Source: Beijerinckiaceae bacterium
GTDB taxonomy: Bacteria; Pseudomonadota; Alphaproteobacteria; Rhizobiales; Beijerinckiaceae
Direction of reading: 5' to 3'
Assembly (NCBI GenBank): GCA_021324915.1
Contig: JAJPIC010000010.1
Location: 1-64,000, forward strand
Length of the DNA stretch: 64,000 nucleotides
The notes under the pieces: generated by a model
The model's database searches: none
What the model was told of the DNA's origin: nothing
What the model saw: the letters and a program-made list of their open reading frames with translations, nothing else
Made by a program: the position numbers and the translations under genes
Part shown: in pieces, positions 8,886 to 18,055 of the stretch
How the letters are laid out: the number at the start of each line of letters is the position of its first letter
Numbering within the stretch: position 1 is the stretch's first letter

Positions 8886-9191
8886 TTAAGACCGCGTTGT
8901 AGCAGCTATTTCGATAGCAGGAGCCAAATCGTTGTTTTCCTCGATCCGCAACATGCGAATGTCGCGGACAGAAGACCGAAACCAGGGAAATTTCCCTGTC
9001 AGATCTTGCACCGCGAGCACGCAGGTTACGGCATTCACGCCATCATCCCCAAAATAGACGCTCCCTTGCTGCCAGTTAAAGCCGAACGGCCGGAGCGCAT
9101 TCCGAATATCCGAACAAGCATTCCGCCAGGACGTGCCGCCATAGGCTTGCTCCAGCGTTTGCGTGTCCAAATCGAAGGTAATCGCATACAT
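8886..9191 (-). CDS. vapD: VapD-type Cas2-like endoribonuclease
   Basis: A 101-residue protein with the hallmark VapD pattern: MYAITFDLDTQTLEQAYGG at the N-terminus, NALRPFGFNWQQGSVYFGDD in the middle and WFRSSVRDIRMLRIEE near the end. This resembles the Helicobacter-type VapD mRNA nuclease with a ferredoxin-like, Cas2-related fold; Asp7 and Asp9 of the first strand are the candidate catalytic acidic residues. The start at 9191 is chosen because the family begins MYA; an in-frame TTG upstream overlaps the end of sdhA. It lies in the same orientation between sdhA (99 bases upstream) and sdhB (three bases downstream). No separate antitoxin gene fits in the 98-base gap before it. Toxin activity is inferred from the family and not shown. 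Confidence 0.87.
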   Translation of the reverse strand: MYAITFDLDTQTLEQAYGGTSWRNACSDIRNALRPFGFNWQQGSVYFGDDGVNAVTCVLAVQDLTGKFPWFRSSVRDIRMLRIEENNDLAPAIEIAATTRS

Positions 9192-9289
9192 CCTGCCGCC
9201 CCGTCGGGAATTATGGCCAAGCTGCATGGCGGAAGATCCCAAAGCCTTGATCTCCAATAGCCGATCCACGTCGGGAATTTCGGTAAACC

Positions 9290-11140
9290 TCAATAAACCC
9301 GCGCCTTCGGCTCGATATAATGCATCTCGTTGGTCATCGTATAGCTGTGGACCGGCCGGTAATCGATCGTGACCTTGCGCGCTTGCGGATCGATCGTGGC
9401 GAGCGTGTGCTTCATCCAGTTCTTGTCGTCGCGCTCGGGGTAATCCTCGCGCGCGTGGGCGCCGCGCGATTCGGTGCGGTTGAGCGCCCCGTCCATGGTC
9501 ACGACCGCCTGGACGATCAGATTGTCGAGCTCCAAGGTCTCGACGAGATCGGAATTCCAGATCAGCGAGCGGTCCGTCACCGAAAGGTCGTCGCGCGCTG
9601 CCCAGACCTCGTGGATGAGCTTCGATCCTTCCGCCAGCGTCTCGCCGGTGCGATAGACGGCGCAATTGGACTGCATGACCTTCTGCATGCGAAGCCGCAG
9701 CTCGGCCGTCGGCGTGCCGCCCTTTGCGTAACGGAACCGGTCGAGCCGGGCGAGCGCCGCATCGGCGGAATCGGCGGCAAGCTCCGGCTGTTTGGCGCCG
9801 GGCGTGACGATATCGGCGGCGCGCAAGGCCGCGGCGCGGCCGAAGACGATGAGATCGATGAGCGAATTCGAGCCGAGCCGGTTGGCGCCATGCACCGAGA
9901 CGCAAGCCGCCTCGCCGATTGCCATCAGCCCGGGAACGACGACGTCCGGGTCCTCGCCCCTCTTGATCACCACCTCGCCGTGATAATTCGTCGGAATGCC
10001 GCCCATGTTGTAATGGACGGTCGGCAGAACCGGGATCGGCTCCTTCGTGACATCGACGCCGGCGAAGATTTTGGCGCTTTCGGAAATGCCGGGCAGCCGC
10101 TCGTGGAGGATCTGCGGATCGAGATGATCGAGATGCAGATAGATGTGGTCCTTGTTCTTGCCCACGCCGCGCCCTTCGCGGATCTCGAGCGTCATGGAGC
10201 GCGAGACCATATCGCGCGGCGCAAGATCCTTCACCGAAGGCGCATAGCGCTCCATGAAGCGCTCGCCCTCGGAATTGGTGAGATAGCCGCCTTCGCCGCG
10301 CGCGCCTTCCGTAATGAGACAGCCCGCGCCATAGATGCCGGTCGGATGGAATTGCACGAATTCCATGTCCTGCAGCGGCAGGCCGGCGCGCAGCACCATG
10401 GCATTGCCGTCCCCCGTGCAGGTATGGGCGGACGTCGCCGAGAAATAGGCGCGCCCGTAGCCGCCGGTTGCGAGGATCACGAGCTGTGCGCGGAAACGAT
10501 GGATGGTGCCGTCATCGAGCTTGAGGCAAACGACGCCGCAGCAGCGTCCGTTCTCCATGATCAGATCGATGGCGAAGAATTCGACGAAGAACTGGGCGTC
10601 GTGGCGCACCGCCTGGCCGTAGAGCGTATGGAGGATGGCGTGACCGGTCCGGTCGGCCGCGGCGCATGTGCGCTGTGCGGGCGGGCCCTTGCCGAATTCC
10701 GTCGTCATGCCGCCGAAGGGGCGCTGATAAATGCGCCCGTCCTCGGTCCGCGAGAATGGTACGCCCCAATGTTCGAGCTCGTAGACGGCGGCCGGCGCGT
10801 TGCGGCACAAATATTCGATCGAGTCCTGATCGCCGAGCCAGTCCGACCCTTTGACGGTATCGTACATGTGCCATTGCCAGCGATCGGGACCCATGTTGGC
10901 GAGCGAGGCGGCGATGCCGCCCTGCGCCGCCACCGTATGCGAGCGGGTCGGAAAGACCTTGCTGATCGCGGCTGTGCGCAGCCCCGCCTCCGAACAGCCG
11001 ACGACCGCCCGCAGGCCCGCGCCGCCGGCGCCCACCACGACGACGTCGAAAGCATGATCGGTAATCGGATAGGCACGGCTCGCGGCAGGCGCCGCATCCG
11101 CTTTCGGGTCAAGCCCTGCAGTCGATCCGCCATTCAGCAT
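9290..11140 (-). CDS. sdhA: Succinate dehydrogenase flavoprotein subunit
   Basis: SdhA oxidises succinate to fumarate with a covalently bound FAD on the cytoplasmic face of complex II. The 616-residue protein shows the dinucleotide-binding motif [16 protein letters not shown], the FAD-attachment region [14 protein letters not shown] with its histidine, the catalytic stretch [21 protein letters not shown] and the C-terminal YIEPKARVY. The ATG at 11140 overlaps the sdhD stop by one base (TGATG), which indicates translational coupling and rules out the longer upstream start. It continues into vapD and sdhB. Confidence 0.98.
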   Translation of the reverse strand: MLNGGSTAGLDPKADAAPAASRAYPITDHAFDVVVVGAGGAGLRAVVGCSEAGLRTAAISKVFPTRSHTVAAQGGIAASLANMGPDRWQWHMYDTVKGSDWLGDQDSIEYLCRNAPAAVYELEHWGVPFSRTEDGRIYQRPFGGMTTEFGKGPPAQRTCAAADRTGHAILHTLYGQAVRHDAQFFVEFFAIDLIMENGRCCGVVCLKLDDGTIHRFRAQLVILATGGYGRAYFSATSAHTCTGDGNAMVLRAGLPLQDMEFVQFHPTGIYGAGCLITEGARGEGGYLTNSEGERFMERYAPSVKDLAPRDMVSRSMTLEIREGRGVGKNKDHIYLHLDHLDPQILHERLPGISESAKIFAGVDVTKEPIPVLPTVHYNMGGIPTNYHGEVVIKRGEDPDVVVPGLMAIGEAACVSVHGANRLGSNSLIDLIVFGRAAALRAADIVTPGAKQPELAADSADAALARLDRFRYAKGGTPTAELRLRMQKVMQSNCAVYRTGETLAEGSKLIHEVWAARDDLSVTDRSLIWNSDLVETLELDNLIVQAVVTMDGALNRTESRGAHAREDYPERDDKNWMKHTLATIDPQARKVTIDYRPVHSYTMTNEMHYIEPKARVY

Positions 11141-11532
11141 CAAGCAAGACTCAATTTGAGGACGGCATAGATGGCGGCGACGCCGAAGCCGATACTGAAC
11201 AAGGCATTGGCCGCCATCGACCATTCCTTGAGGCGCGCCGCGTGAACATAATCGTCGATGATCGATTGCATGCCGAGCTTCATGTGCACGATCCCGACGA
11301 GGATGAAGAGAAGCATGAAGATCGCCGTGCAGGGATGGGCGAATTCGGCCTTCACGCCGGCCAGATCCTTGCCGGCGAGCCGCAGCACGATCCAGATGAA
11401 GGCGATGGCGAGTGGCAGAAGCGCGAAATTGGTGAGCCGCATGCGCCAGGCCTCGCGCGTGCCGGATTTCGCGGCGCCGAGATGGCGGACGCGACTGGCC
11501 ATCGTGCGGATCGAAGCGGGACCGTTTGTCAT
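11140..11532 (-). CDS. sdhD: Succinate dehydrogenase membrane anchor subunit D
   Basis: A 130-residue integral membrane protein with three predicted helices, including [19 protein letters not shown] and [26 protein letters not shown]. The histidine in VHMKLG is the expected haem b ligand and [11 protein letters not shown] is the conserved end of the second helix. Together with SdhC it anchors complex II and forms the quinone site. The N-terminal [16 protein letters not shown] is typical of alphaproteobacterial SdhD. The start at 11532 is favoured by family length; a start seven codons earlier is possible. It lies 36 bases after sdhC. Confidence 0.93.
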   Translation of the reverse strand: MTNGPASIRTMASRVRHLGAAKSGTREAWRMRLTNFALLPLAIAFIWIVLRLAGKDLAGVKAEFAHPCTAIFMLLFILVGIVHMKLGMQSIIDDYVHAARLKEWSMAANALFSIGFGVAAIYAVLKLSLA

Positions 11533-11568
11533 GGTTCTGCCATATGCGCGCAAATTACGGATTCGCGC

Positions 11569-11976
11569 CTAGCCGATAAAGTGAGCGGCGGCAAAGAGAA
11601 TCACGGTGCACGCGAGACTCGCAGCGAGCGTGCCGACCGCCAGATATTCGCGCATCGGATGATCGAGCCCATAGCCTGCGTCCCAGATCATGTGCCGGAC
11701 GCCTCCGAAAAAATGATGCAGGAAGGCGAAGGTGAAGCAAAGGAGGATGAACTGGCCGAAGATCGAGCCGAGGAACGAGGAGGCGGTTGAAAAGGCGGCC
11801 CCGCCGCTCGCAGCCGCGAGCAGGTACCAGACGAGAAGGATCGTGCCGACGTAGAGCGCTCCGCCGGTGATGCGATGGGCGATCGACATCATCATGGTCA
11901 TCATCGGCCGGTAAACGGAAAGGTGCGGCGATAACGGCCGCCGCGCCGCGAGATTGCCGCCATTGAGTTCGGCCAT
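11569..11976 (-). CDS. sdhC: Succinate dehydrogenase cytochrome b556 subunit
   Basis: A 135-residue anchor subunit of complex II. The family signature RPLSPHLSVYRP precedes three membrane helices, with SIAHRITGGALY at the first helix and the haem-ligand region FAFLHHFFGGVRHMIWDAGYGLD in the second loop/helix. The ATG at 11976 (MAELNGGNLAARRPLSP) fits the usual start and has AGGG six bases upstream; a longer in-frame form would add 29 unrelated residues. It is the first gene of the sdh operon. Confidence 0.95.
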   Translation of the reverse strand: MAELNGGNLAARRPLSPHLSVYRPMMTMMMSIAHRITGGALYVGTILLVWYLLAAASGGAAFSTASSFLGSIFGQFILLCFTFAFLHHFFGGVRHMIWDAGYGLDHPMREYLAVGTLAASLACTVILFAAAHFIG

Positions 11977-12409
11977 CGGCCCTGGATCCTTCTCGATCGT
12001 GTGATCCCTGAGTAATACGCGCCCGTGCGGCGTGCAATGCGACATTCTCAAGGGTGAGTTCAAGTCTTTCCTCGTTCATACCTACCAGGGAGAACGCCGC
12101 AAGCCTAGATGCCGCCCGATTAGCCTTGCGCTCATCTAAAGCCCGACCTGTGGATTTGCTTGAAAGAAGGCGGCGGTGCTTTTGAATTTTCGGCGCTCGA
12201 GCACGCTTCTGTTTGCTTGCCGACCCAAGATGAAGATTTGCCCGGTTCGGGGGGCGCGGCGCACCCGAAATTCGGCCGCGATACAATTGAAAAAATGGCC
12301 GACTTACGCCATCTTAATTTGTGCCGTGTTATAAAGCGGTCGCGATCAGCCTAGAGAACTGAACGCGCTAATTGAGCATTCTCAACCGAGGATCGAAGCA
12401 CTGATTCGT
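11977..12409. other. Divergent intergenic region between sdhC and rsfS
   Basis: A 433-base gap between the sdh operon (leftward) and the rsfS operon (rightward) that must hold both promoters. AT-rich stretches occur at about 12290-12345 on the rsfS side. No confident promoter hexamers, operator or RNA structure was identified by eye, and the short frames here lack protein-like features. Confidence 0.5.
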
Positions 12410-12814
12410 GTGGTCTCTCGCGAAACGGTAGCTCTACCGTTTCAACCGGTTCAAGGCTCGGTCGAGCCCGAAATCGGCCTTCTCGCGCAGACCGTCCTGG
12501 CGCGTCTCCAAGATGCCAAAGCCGAAGACGTTGTCTGCTTAGATGTCCAAGGCAAGACGCCAATCGCCGACACGATGATCATCGCCACGGGACGCTCCAA
12601 CATTCACGTCGGAGCGATCACGGAGCACGTGGTCAAGGCGTTCAAGGACTCGGGCGTCGAGGCGCCGCGGGTCGAGGGCCTGCCGCATTGCGATTGGGTG
12701 CTGGTGGATGCGGGCGACATCGTCGTCCACCTCTTCCGTCCCGAGGTGCGGCAGTTCTACAATCTCGAGAAGATGTGGGGCCGGGATCGCCCGCGCGAGC
12801 GGCACGCCGGCTAG
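12410..12814 (+). CDS. rsfS: Ribosomal silencing factor RsfS
   Basis: RsfS binds ribosomal protein L14 (uL14) and blocks joining of the ribosomal subunits when nutrients run low. The 134-residue protein has the DUF143 pattern: KAEDVVCLDVQGKTPIADTM, IIATGRSNIHVGAI, EGLPHCDWVLVDAGDIVVHLFRPE and a final FYNLEKMWG. It starts with GTG at 12410. The next gene, rlmH, begins four bases after its stop, forming an operon. In related genomes nadD usually precedes rsfS; it is absent here. Confidence 0.95.
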   Translation: MVSRETVALPFQPVQGSVEPEIGLLAQTVLARLQDAKAEDVVCLDVQGKTPIADTMIIATGRSNIHVGAITEHVVKAFKDSGVEAPRVEGLPHCDWVLVDAGDIVVHLFRPEVRQFYNLEKMWGRDRPRERHAG

Positions 12815-12818
12815 GCCG

Positions 12819-13295
12819 GTGCGCCTTCTTCTCGTTTGCGTCGGCCGGCTGAAAGCCGGTCCGGAACGCGCATTGGCGGAGCGCTATCTCGAGCGCGCCG
12901 GCGTGATCGGTCGCAACGTCGGCATTGCGATCGACGAGCGCGAGATCGAGGAAAGCCGCGCGCGGCGCGCACAAGAACGTTCGCGCGAAGAGGCCAAGGC
13001 GATCCGCTCTCTGGTCGGGGAGGCGCGGTTCATCGCCTGCGATCCCGCCGGCAAATCTCTTACGAGCGAAGACTTCGCCGCCGAGCTCGGCCGCAGCCGC
13101 GACCGGGCGATCTCGGCGCTCGCAATTGCAATCGGCGGACCGGACGGGCTCGATCGGGATTTGCGCCGCTCAGCCGACCTCCTGCTCGCCTTCGGCACGA
13201 TGACCTGGCCGCATCAATTGGCGCGCATCATGTTGGCCGAACAGATCTATCGAGCGACGACCATCCTCGCCGGCCATCCTTATCACCGGATTTGA
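12819..13295 (+). CDS. rlmH: 23S rRNA (pseudouridine1915-N3)-methyltransferase RlmH
   Basis: RlmH methylates pseudouridine 1915 in helix 69 of 23S rRNA using S-adenosylmethionine. It is a small SPOUT (knotted) methyltransferase; the 158 residues here match. The start MRLLLVCVGRLKAGPE, the knot motif AIAIGGPDGLDRDL and the C-terminal MTWPHQLARIMLAEQIYRA and HPYHR are all characteristic. The start is GTG at 12819, four bases after the rsfS stop, so translation is probably coupled. Confidence 0.96.
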   Translation: MRLLLVCVGRLKAGPERALAERYLERAGVIGRNVGIAIDEREIEESRARRAQERSREEAKAIRSLVGEARFIACDPAGKSLTSEDFAAELGRSRDRAISALAIAIGGPDGLDRDLRRSADLLLAFGTMTWPHQLARIMLAEQIYRATTILAGHPYHRI

Positions 13296-13368
13296 ACGCG
13301 ATTGATCTGCTCCGCGCCTTAATTCCGCCACCGCACGTCTTCCAAGCTTTGGGCCTGCGGCGGAGACG

Positions 13369-14775
13369 ATGATCGAGGGGACCCCAGAAACGAAGAGATG
13401 GCGCGCGCATCTCGCGCCGCTCGCCGCGCTTGCCGCGGTTCGCTTTTTCTTTCCCTTGCCTTCGAGTGCCGCGCAGCAGCAGCCGGCGCAAGAGCAGACC
13501 CCGACGGTCGAAGGCAAGGCGGTCGAAGACAAAGCCAAGGACATCTCGACCCATCAGACCGAACTGCAAGGAATCGAAGATACGATCGGCGCTTCGCAAG
13601 AGCAGCGGCGCAAGATCGAAGCCGAGATCGAGAATCTGCGCGGCGACCGGGCTCGGCTCACCGCCGCCTTGATCGCCACGACCGAAGAGGTGAGCGCGAC
13701 CGAAACCAAGGTGAGCGAAGCCGAGACGCGGCTCGTAGGCCTGAAAGAGCGGGAGGACGCGATCCGCCGCTCGCTCAACAGCCGGCTCTGGCTGATCTCC
13801 CAAGTTCTCGCTTCGCTTCAGCGCATGGGGCGCACGCCGCCGCCGGCGGTGCTGATTGCGCCCGAAGACATGCTGAAGGCAATCCGCACCTCGATCATGC
13901 TCGGCGCCGTCGTGCCGCAAATGCGGGCCGAGGCCGAGACGCTTGCCGGCGATCTCTCCGATCTCGTCAAAACGCGCCAGTCGATCGTGGATGAAAAGGC
14001 CGAGCTCGCGCAGCAGGCCCAGGATCTCGGCGCCCAGCGACAAAAGCTCGCAGCGCTCGTCGATACGCGCCAAGCGGCACTCGGGGTCGCCGAACAGGCG
14101 CTCGACGCAGAGCGTCAGCGCGCGGCCGATCTCGCCGATCAGGCTTCGAGCTTGAAACAGCTGATCGCCCGCATGGAAAATGAATTGGCCGGCGCCAAGC
14201 GCGCCGCCGAGGAAGCCCAGAAGGCCGAGGCAGCGCGCAAGGCCGAAGAAGCGCGCCAGATGGCGAAAGCGGAGACCGGCAAATCCAATCCATCGCCGTT
14301 CGGCGATCCTGGTCGCCTTGCTCCCGCCATGGCCTTCGAAGACACCAAGGGACTGCTGCCGATGCCCGTCAGCGGGACGATCGTAAAGCCCTATGGGTCG
14401 CCCGACGGATTCGGCGGAACCGAAAAGGGCCTGTTGATCGCAACACGTCCCGGCGCCGTCGTCGCGTCGCCTTACGACGGCTGGGTCGCCTTCGCCGGTC
14501 CCTATCGCAGCTACGGACAACTCTTGATCATCAATGCGGGGAGCGGCTATTATATGGTCCTGGCTGGGATGGAACGGATCAACGTAGAGGCAGGACAATT
14601 TGTCCTTGCCGGGGAGCCCGTCGCTGTCATGGGCGACGGGTCGGTCAAGACAGCCGCGGCTATCGCAATTGGCGCGGCACAGCCCATCCTCTATGTCGAA
14701 TTTCGCAAAGATGGGGCGGCGATCGATCCAGGCCCATGGTGGGCAAAACCGGACATGCAAAGGGTTCGCGGATAA
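13369..14775 (+). CDS. EnvC-like murein hydrolase activator
   Basis: A 468-residue periplasmic protein. A signal peptide (about 1-34) is followed by a long coiled coil (about 50-290, heptads of Glu/Lys/Ala) and a C-terminal LytM/M23-type domain (about 345-460: VSGTIVKPYG, GLLIATRPGAVVASPYDGWV, YGQLLIINAGSGYYMVLAGM). The zinc ligands of active M23 peptidases (HxxxD and HxH) are missing: the positions read GLLIATR and INAGSGYYMVL. The domain is therefore likely catalytically dead and acts by activating amidases that split septal peptidoglycan, as EnvC does. It overlaps ctpA by one base (TAATG), forming an envC-ctpA unit. Confidence 0.88.
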   Translation: MIEGTPETKRWRAHLAPLAALAAVRFFFPLPSSAAQQQPAQEQTPTVEGKAVEDKAKDISTHQTELQGIEDTIGASQEQRRKIEAEIENLRGDRARLTAALIATTEEVSATETKVSEAETRLVGLKEREDAIRRSLNSRLWLISQVLASLQRMGRTPPPAVLIAPEDMLKAIRTSIMLGAVVPQMRAEAETLAGDLSDLVKTRQSIVDEKAELAQQAQDLGAQRQKLAALVDTRQAALGVAEQALDAERQRAADLADQASSLKQLIARMENELAGAKRAAEEAQKAEAARKAEEARQMAKAETGKSNPSPFGDPGRLAPAMAFEDTKGLLPMPVSGTIVKPYGSPDGFGGTEKGLLIATRPGAVVASPYDGWVAFAGPYRSYGQLLIINAGSGYYMVLAGMERINVEAGQFVLAGEPVAVMGDGSVKTAAAIAIGAAQPILYVEFRKDGAAIDPGPWWAKPDMQRVRG

Positions 14776-16166
14776 TGCGCAAAATCTCACTTCTGTTGGT
14801 CGGCGCCGGGCTTGGCGCTTCCGTCGCTTTGATGGGAACGCAGACTTGGTTTTCGGCGGACACGGTCGCCCGGGCGGCCGCTGCCGATACGTATCGTAGC
14901 CTCAATTTGTTCGGCGACGTTTTCGAGAAGATTCGTTCCGATTACGTTGAAAAGCCCGACGACCAGAAGCTGGTCGAGGCGGCGATCAACGGAATGTTGG
15001 GCTCGCTCGATCCGCATTCGAGCTACATGGATGCGAAGAGCTTCAACGATATGCAGGTGCAGACGCGCGGCGAGTTCGGCGGGCTCGGCATCGAAGTCAC
15101 CGAAGACAACGGCGAGATCAAGGTCGTCACGCCGATCGACGACACGCCTGCTTCGCGCGCCGGCATTCTTTCCGGCGACATCATCACTGCGATCGACGGC
15201 GAGGCGGTCGACGGCATGACGCTCAATCAAGCGGTCGACAAGATGCGCGGCGCGCCCGACACGACCGTCACCTTGAAGATCCTGCGCGGGCCGAAGAAGA
15301 ACGCGCTCGACGTCAAGCTCACCCGCGCCATTATCCAGATCAAGTCGGTGCGCGCTCATCAGGAAGGCGACGACCTCGGCTACATCCGGATCACCCAGTT
15401 CAACGAGCAGACCGCCGACGGCGTGCGCGACGCGATGCTGAAATTCCAGCAGGAAATGCCTGGCGACAAGCTCAAGGGCTATATCCTCGACCTGCGCAAC
15501 AATCCCGGCGGCTTGCTCGATCAATCGATCGCGGTCGTGAACTGCTTCATCGATCACGGCGAGATCGTCTCGACCCGCGGCCGCAATGCCGATGAGACGA
15601 TGCGCTATAATGCAAGGCCCGGCGATCTCTCGAAAAGCAAGCCGCTTGTCGTGCTGATCAACGGCGGTTCGGCCTCCGCTTCCGAGATCGTTGCCGGCGC
15701 GCTGCAGGACCATAAGCGGGCCACGATCCTCGGCACCCGTTCCTTCGGCAAGGGCTCGGTCCAGACCATCATTCCGCTCGGCCCGGGCAATGGGGCGCTG
15801 CGGCTCACCACGGCGCGCTACTACACGCCGTCGGGCCGTTCGATCCAAGCCAAGGGGATCGAGCCGGATATCGAGGTCATGGAGGACGTGCCGCCGGAAC
15901 TCGTCGGCAAGGACGACATCAAGGGCGAAGCCTCCCTCAAGGGCCATCTCTTGAACGGCAAGGATGAAGGACACGGCTCGCAGGCCTATGTCCCGCCGGA
16001 TCCGAAGAAGGACAAGCAGCTGATCGCCGCCGAAGACCTGTTGCGCGGCGTGACGCGGGCTTCGAACACTTCGACCTCGGTTCCAGGCGCGCCCTCGCCG
16101 GTTACGCCCGGCGCGGATGGCAACGCCGCTCCGCCCGACTCCGACGACAACAGCAAGACTCCCTGA
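14775..16166 (+). CDS. ctpA: Carboxyl-terminal processing protease (S41)
   Basis: A 463-residue periplasmic serine protease that trims C-termini of envelope proteins and peptidoglycan enzymes. It has an N-terminal signal anchor (about 4-23), a PDZ domain (about 95-180, GGLGIEVTEDNGEIKVV) and an S41 domain. The Ser/Lys dyad is visible as Ser301 (NGGSASASEIV) and Lys326 (RSFGKGSVQT), with the usual spacing of 25. The C-terminal 60 residues are Pro/Ser-rich and disordered. The ATG at 14775 overlaps the envC-like stop. A strong terminator follows 18 bases after the stop. Confidence 0.96.
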   Translation: MRKISLLLVGAGLGASVALMGTQTWFSADTVARAAAADTYRSLNLFGDVFEKIRSDYVEKPDDQKLVEAAINGMLGSLDPHSSYMDAKSFNDMQVQTRGEFGGLGIEVTEDNGEIKVVTPIDDTPASRAGILSGDIITAIDGEAVDGMTLNQAVDKMRGAPDTTVTLKILRGPKKNALDVKLTRAIIQIKSVRAHQEGDDLGYIRITQFNEQTADGVRDAMLKFQQEMPGDKLKGYILDLRNNPGGLLDQSIAVVNCFIDHGEIVSTRGRNADETMRYNARPGDLSKSKPLVVLINGGSASASEIVAGALQDHKRATILGTRSFGKGSVQTIIPLGPGNGALRLTTARYYTPSGRSIQAKGIEPDIEVMEDVPPELVGKDDIKGEASLKGHLLNGKDEGHGSQAYVPPDPKKDKQLIAAEDLLRGVTRASNTSTSVPGAPSPVTPGADGNAAPPDSDDNSKTP

Positions 16167-16184
16167 GCGGTGCTAAGATCGCCG

Positions 16185-16217
16185 AAAGTCCCGCAATCAC
16201 CCGATTGCGGGACTTTT
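16185..16217 (+). terminator. Rho-independent terminator after ctpA
   Basis: A near-perfect hairpin with arms AAAGTCCCGCAATC and GATTGCGGGACTTT around an ACCC loop, ending in TTTT. It lies 18 bases past the ctpA stop and should close the rsfS-rlmH-envC-ctpA transcript. Confidence 0.9.
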
Positions 16218-16323
16218 CGTTAGAGGCGCCGGTTTGGGGGATGAGTCGCGCCCATGTATGATTTCCCGCACGTGATTCGCCGTCTCAGCCAAGCTGACAG
16301 GCGGCTGAGAATGCCGGCGCGGG

Positions 16324-17529
16324 ATGGATGACCTTTACGACCCCTTAGGCCTCGATCGCCGCCGGCCGAAACGGCAGATTCCGTTTCGGCTGATCTTCGC
16401 GGCCGTCTTGGGAGTAGCCCTTCTCTCGCCTTTGCTCGTTTCGCGTCTCACCGGCATTTCGGGCGGCGGAGAGCCTCAGGCCGTCGCCGAGATCGTGCCG
16501 CCCCTGCCGCAGGCGCCACCACCACCGCCGATGCAAATCCCCGCTCCGAAGCCCGCGCAAGCAAGCCTCGCGGCGCCGCATCAAACCACGATCGAAAATG
16601 CCGCGGACGTCGAACATCGAAGCGGCGTCAAGGTCGTTCGCCTCGACGGTGGAACGGCCCCCGGTGCAACGATCATCGAAGTGCCGCAGGTGCTCGATGT
16701 CGCCTTGGCGCCGGCGCCCGATCCGCGCCTCATCGAGAAGTGCCGCTATGGCTTCTTGCCGCGTATCGGCACCGATGGCGCGCGGCCTTCCGAAGTCTAT
16801 GCGAGGCCGCTTGTCACCGGGCCCGGCGCAAAGCCAGATGCGCCGCGGATTGCGCTCGTTCTCGGCGGCGTCGGATTGAGCCGCTCGGCGAGTGAAGCGG
16901 CGATCCGCCTGCCGGGCGCCGTCACGCTGGCTTTTGCTCCTTACGGGAAGACTCTGGCGGCAGACGTCGCCGCCGCGCGCGCACGGGGCCACGAAGTCAT
17001 CCTGCAACTGCCGATGGAGCCGATCGATTATCCGCAGACGGATCCCGGCCCGCACACGCTTCTTTCGGCAGCGAGCCCCGCCGAAAATACCGATGATCTG
17101 CATTGGCTCATGAGCCGGTTCGTCGGCTATGCGGGCGTTGCCAATTTCCTCGGCGCCAAGTTCACCGCGGATTCCGCTGCCCTCTCGCCCATGCTGCACG
17201 AGATCGCGGAGCGCGGGCTTTATTATTTCGACGACGGATCGGCGCCCCAGTCTCTCGCGCTCACGCTCGCTGCCAATTTCGGCCTCGCCGCGACGAAAGC
17301 AGACCTCGTGATCGATGCAACGCCGGAGGGCGAGGATGCCGCGCTCTTGAAACTCGAAGCGATTGCGCGCGACAAAGGCATAGCAATCGGCATGGCGAGC
17401 GCGCTTCCCGGCAGTCTCGATGAAATCCGGCGCTTCGCGCAGAAGGCGCAGGCGCGCGGATTGGTTCTCGTTCCGCTGAGCGCCGCGATCGGCAAGAACG
17501 CGTCCGCGCTCGTCACCCGCGATCCCTGA
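16324..17529 (+). CDS. Divergent polysaccharide deacetylase family protein (YibQ-like)
   Basis: A 401-residue protein of the DUF610/YibQ family. A short cytoplasmic tail (PLGLDRRRPKRQIPFR) precedes a membrane anchor (LIFAAVLGVALLSPLLVS), then comes a Pro-rich linker and a C-terminal domain of NodB-like (alpha/beta)7 fold: RIALVLGGVGLS, GAVTLAFAPYG, EVILQLPMEPIDYP, FVGYAGVANFLGAKFT, GLYYFDDG. The classical metal-binding DD and HxxxH motifs of polysaccharide deacetylases are not evident. The role in envelope or division processes is inferred from its constant position after ctpA in alphaproteobacteria. Its stop is three bases before rppH, so the two are probably cotranscribed. Confidence 0.87.
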   Translation: MDDLYDPLGLDRRRPKRQIPFRLIFAAVLGVALLSPLLVSRLTGISGGGEPQAVAEIVPPLPQAPPPPPMQIPAPKPAQASLAAPHQTTIENAADVEHRSGVKVVRLDGGTAPGATIIEVPQVLDVALAPAPDPRLIEKCRYGFLPRIGTDGARPSEVYARPLVTGPGAKPDAPRIALVLGGVGLSRSASEAAIRLPGAVTLAFAPYGKTLAADVAAARARGHEVILQLPMEPIDYPQTDPGPHTLLSAASPAENTDDLHWLMSRFVGYAGVANFLGAKFTADSAALSPMLHEIAERGLYYFDDGSAPQSLALTLAANFGLAATKADLVIDATPEGEDAALLKLEAIARDKGIAIGMASALPGSLDEIRRFAQKAQARGLVLVPLSAAIGKNASALVTRDP

Positions 17530-17531
17530 GC

Positions 17532-18023
17532 ATGATCGATCTTTCCAAGTACCGGCCCTGCGTCGGAATTATGCTCGTCAATCGCGCGGGCCTCGTCTTC
17601 ATCGGCCGACGCAAGAAGCAGCGCCGCGCCGCGCTCGGCCATGAATGGCAAATGCCGCAAGGCGGCATCGATCCCGGCGAAGATCCATTTGCGGCGGCCC
17701 GGCGCGAGCTCCACGAGGAGACGAACGTCTCCTCGATCAGCCTGCTGGCGGAGGCTCCCGACTGGTACACTTACGAAGTCCCGAAGGAATTCGCCAAAGC
17801 CTCATGGAAGGGCCGCTATTGCGGACAGAAGCAGAAATGGTTCGCCTTCCGCTTCGAAGGCGTGGATTCGGAAATCGACATCTCCGCCCCCGCCGAAGGC
17901 GCACATGCCGAATTCGATGCCTGGCGCTGGGAAAGGATGGAAAAGCTTCCCGAACTCGTGATCCCGTTCAAGCGCTCGGTCTACGAACGCGTCATCGCAA
18001 CCTTCCGCCATCTCGGCGCCTGA
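17532..18023 (+). CDS. rppH: RNA pyrophosphohydrolase (Nudix)
   Basis: RppH removes pyrophosphate from the 5' end of triphosphorylated transcripts and so opens them to RNase E decay. The 163-residue protein begins YRPCVGIMLVNRAGLVF and has the RppH signature HEWQMPQGGIDPGEDP. The Nudix box spans residues 44-66; Glu59, Glu62 and Glu63 (RELHEE) are the metal ligands. The small residue usually Gly near the box end is Asn65 here (EETNV), a mild departure. The companion helix GRYCGQKQKWFAFRFEG is present. It starts three bases after the yibQ-like stop. Confidence 0.95.
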   Translation: MIDLSKYRPCVGIMLVNRAGLVFIGRRKKQRRAALGHEWQMPQGGIDPGEDPFAAARRELHEETNVSSISLLAEAPDWYTYEVPKEFAKASWKGRYCGQKQKWFAFRFEGVDSEIDISAPAEGAHAEFDAWRWERMEKLPELVIPFKRSVYERVIATFRHLGA

Positions 18024-18055
18024 CGCCTTCTGATGCTCGCTTTTTATGTTCGCTT

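Noticed and set aside
9192..9290. Possible VapX-type antitoxin gene upstream of vapD
   Set aside because: Only about 98 bases lie between sdhA and vapD and no complete small frame with a ribosome binding site fits there.
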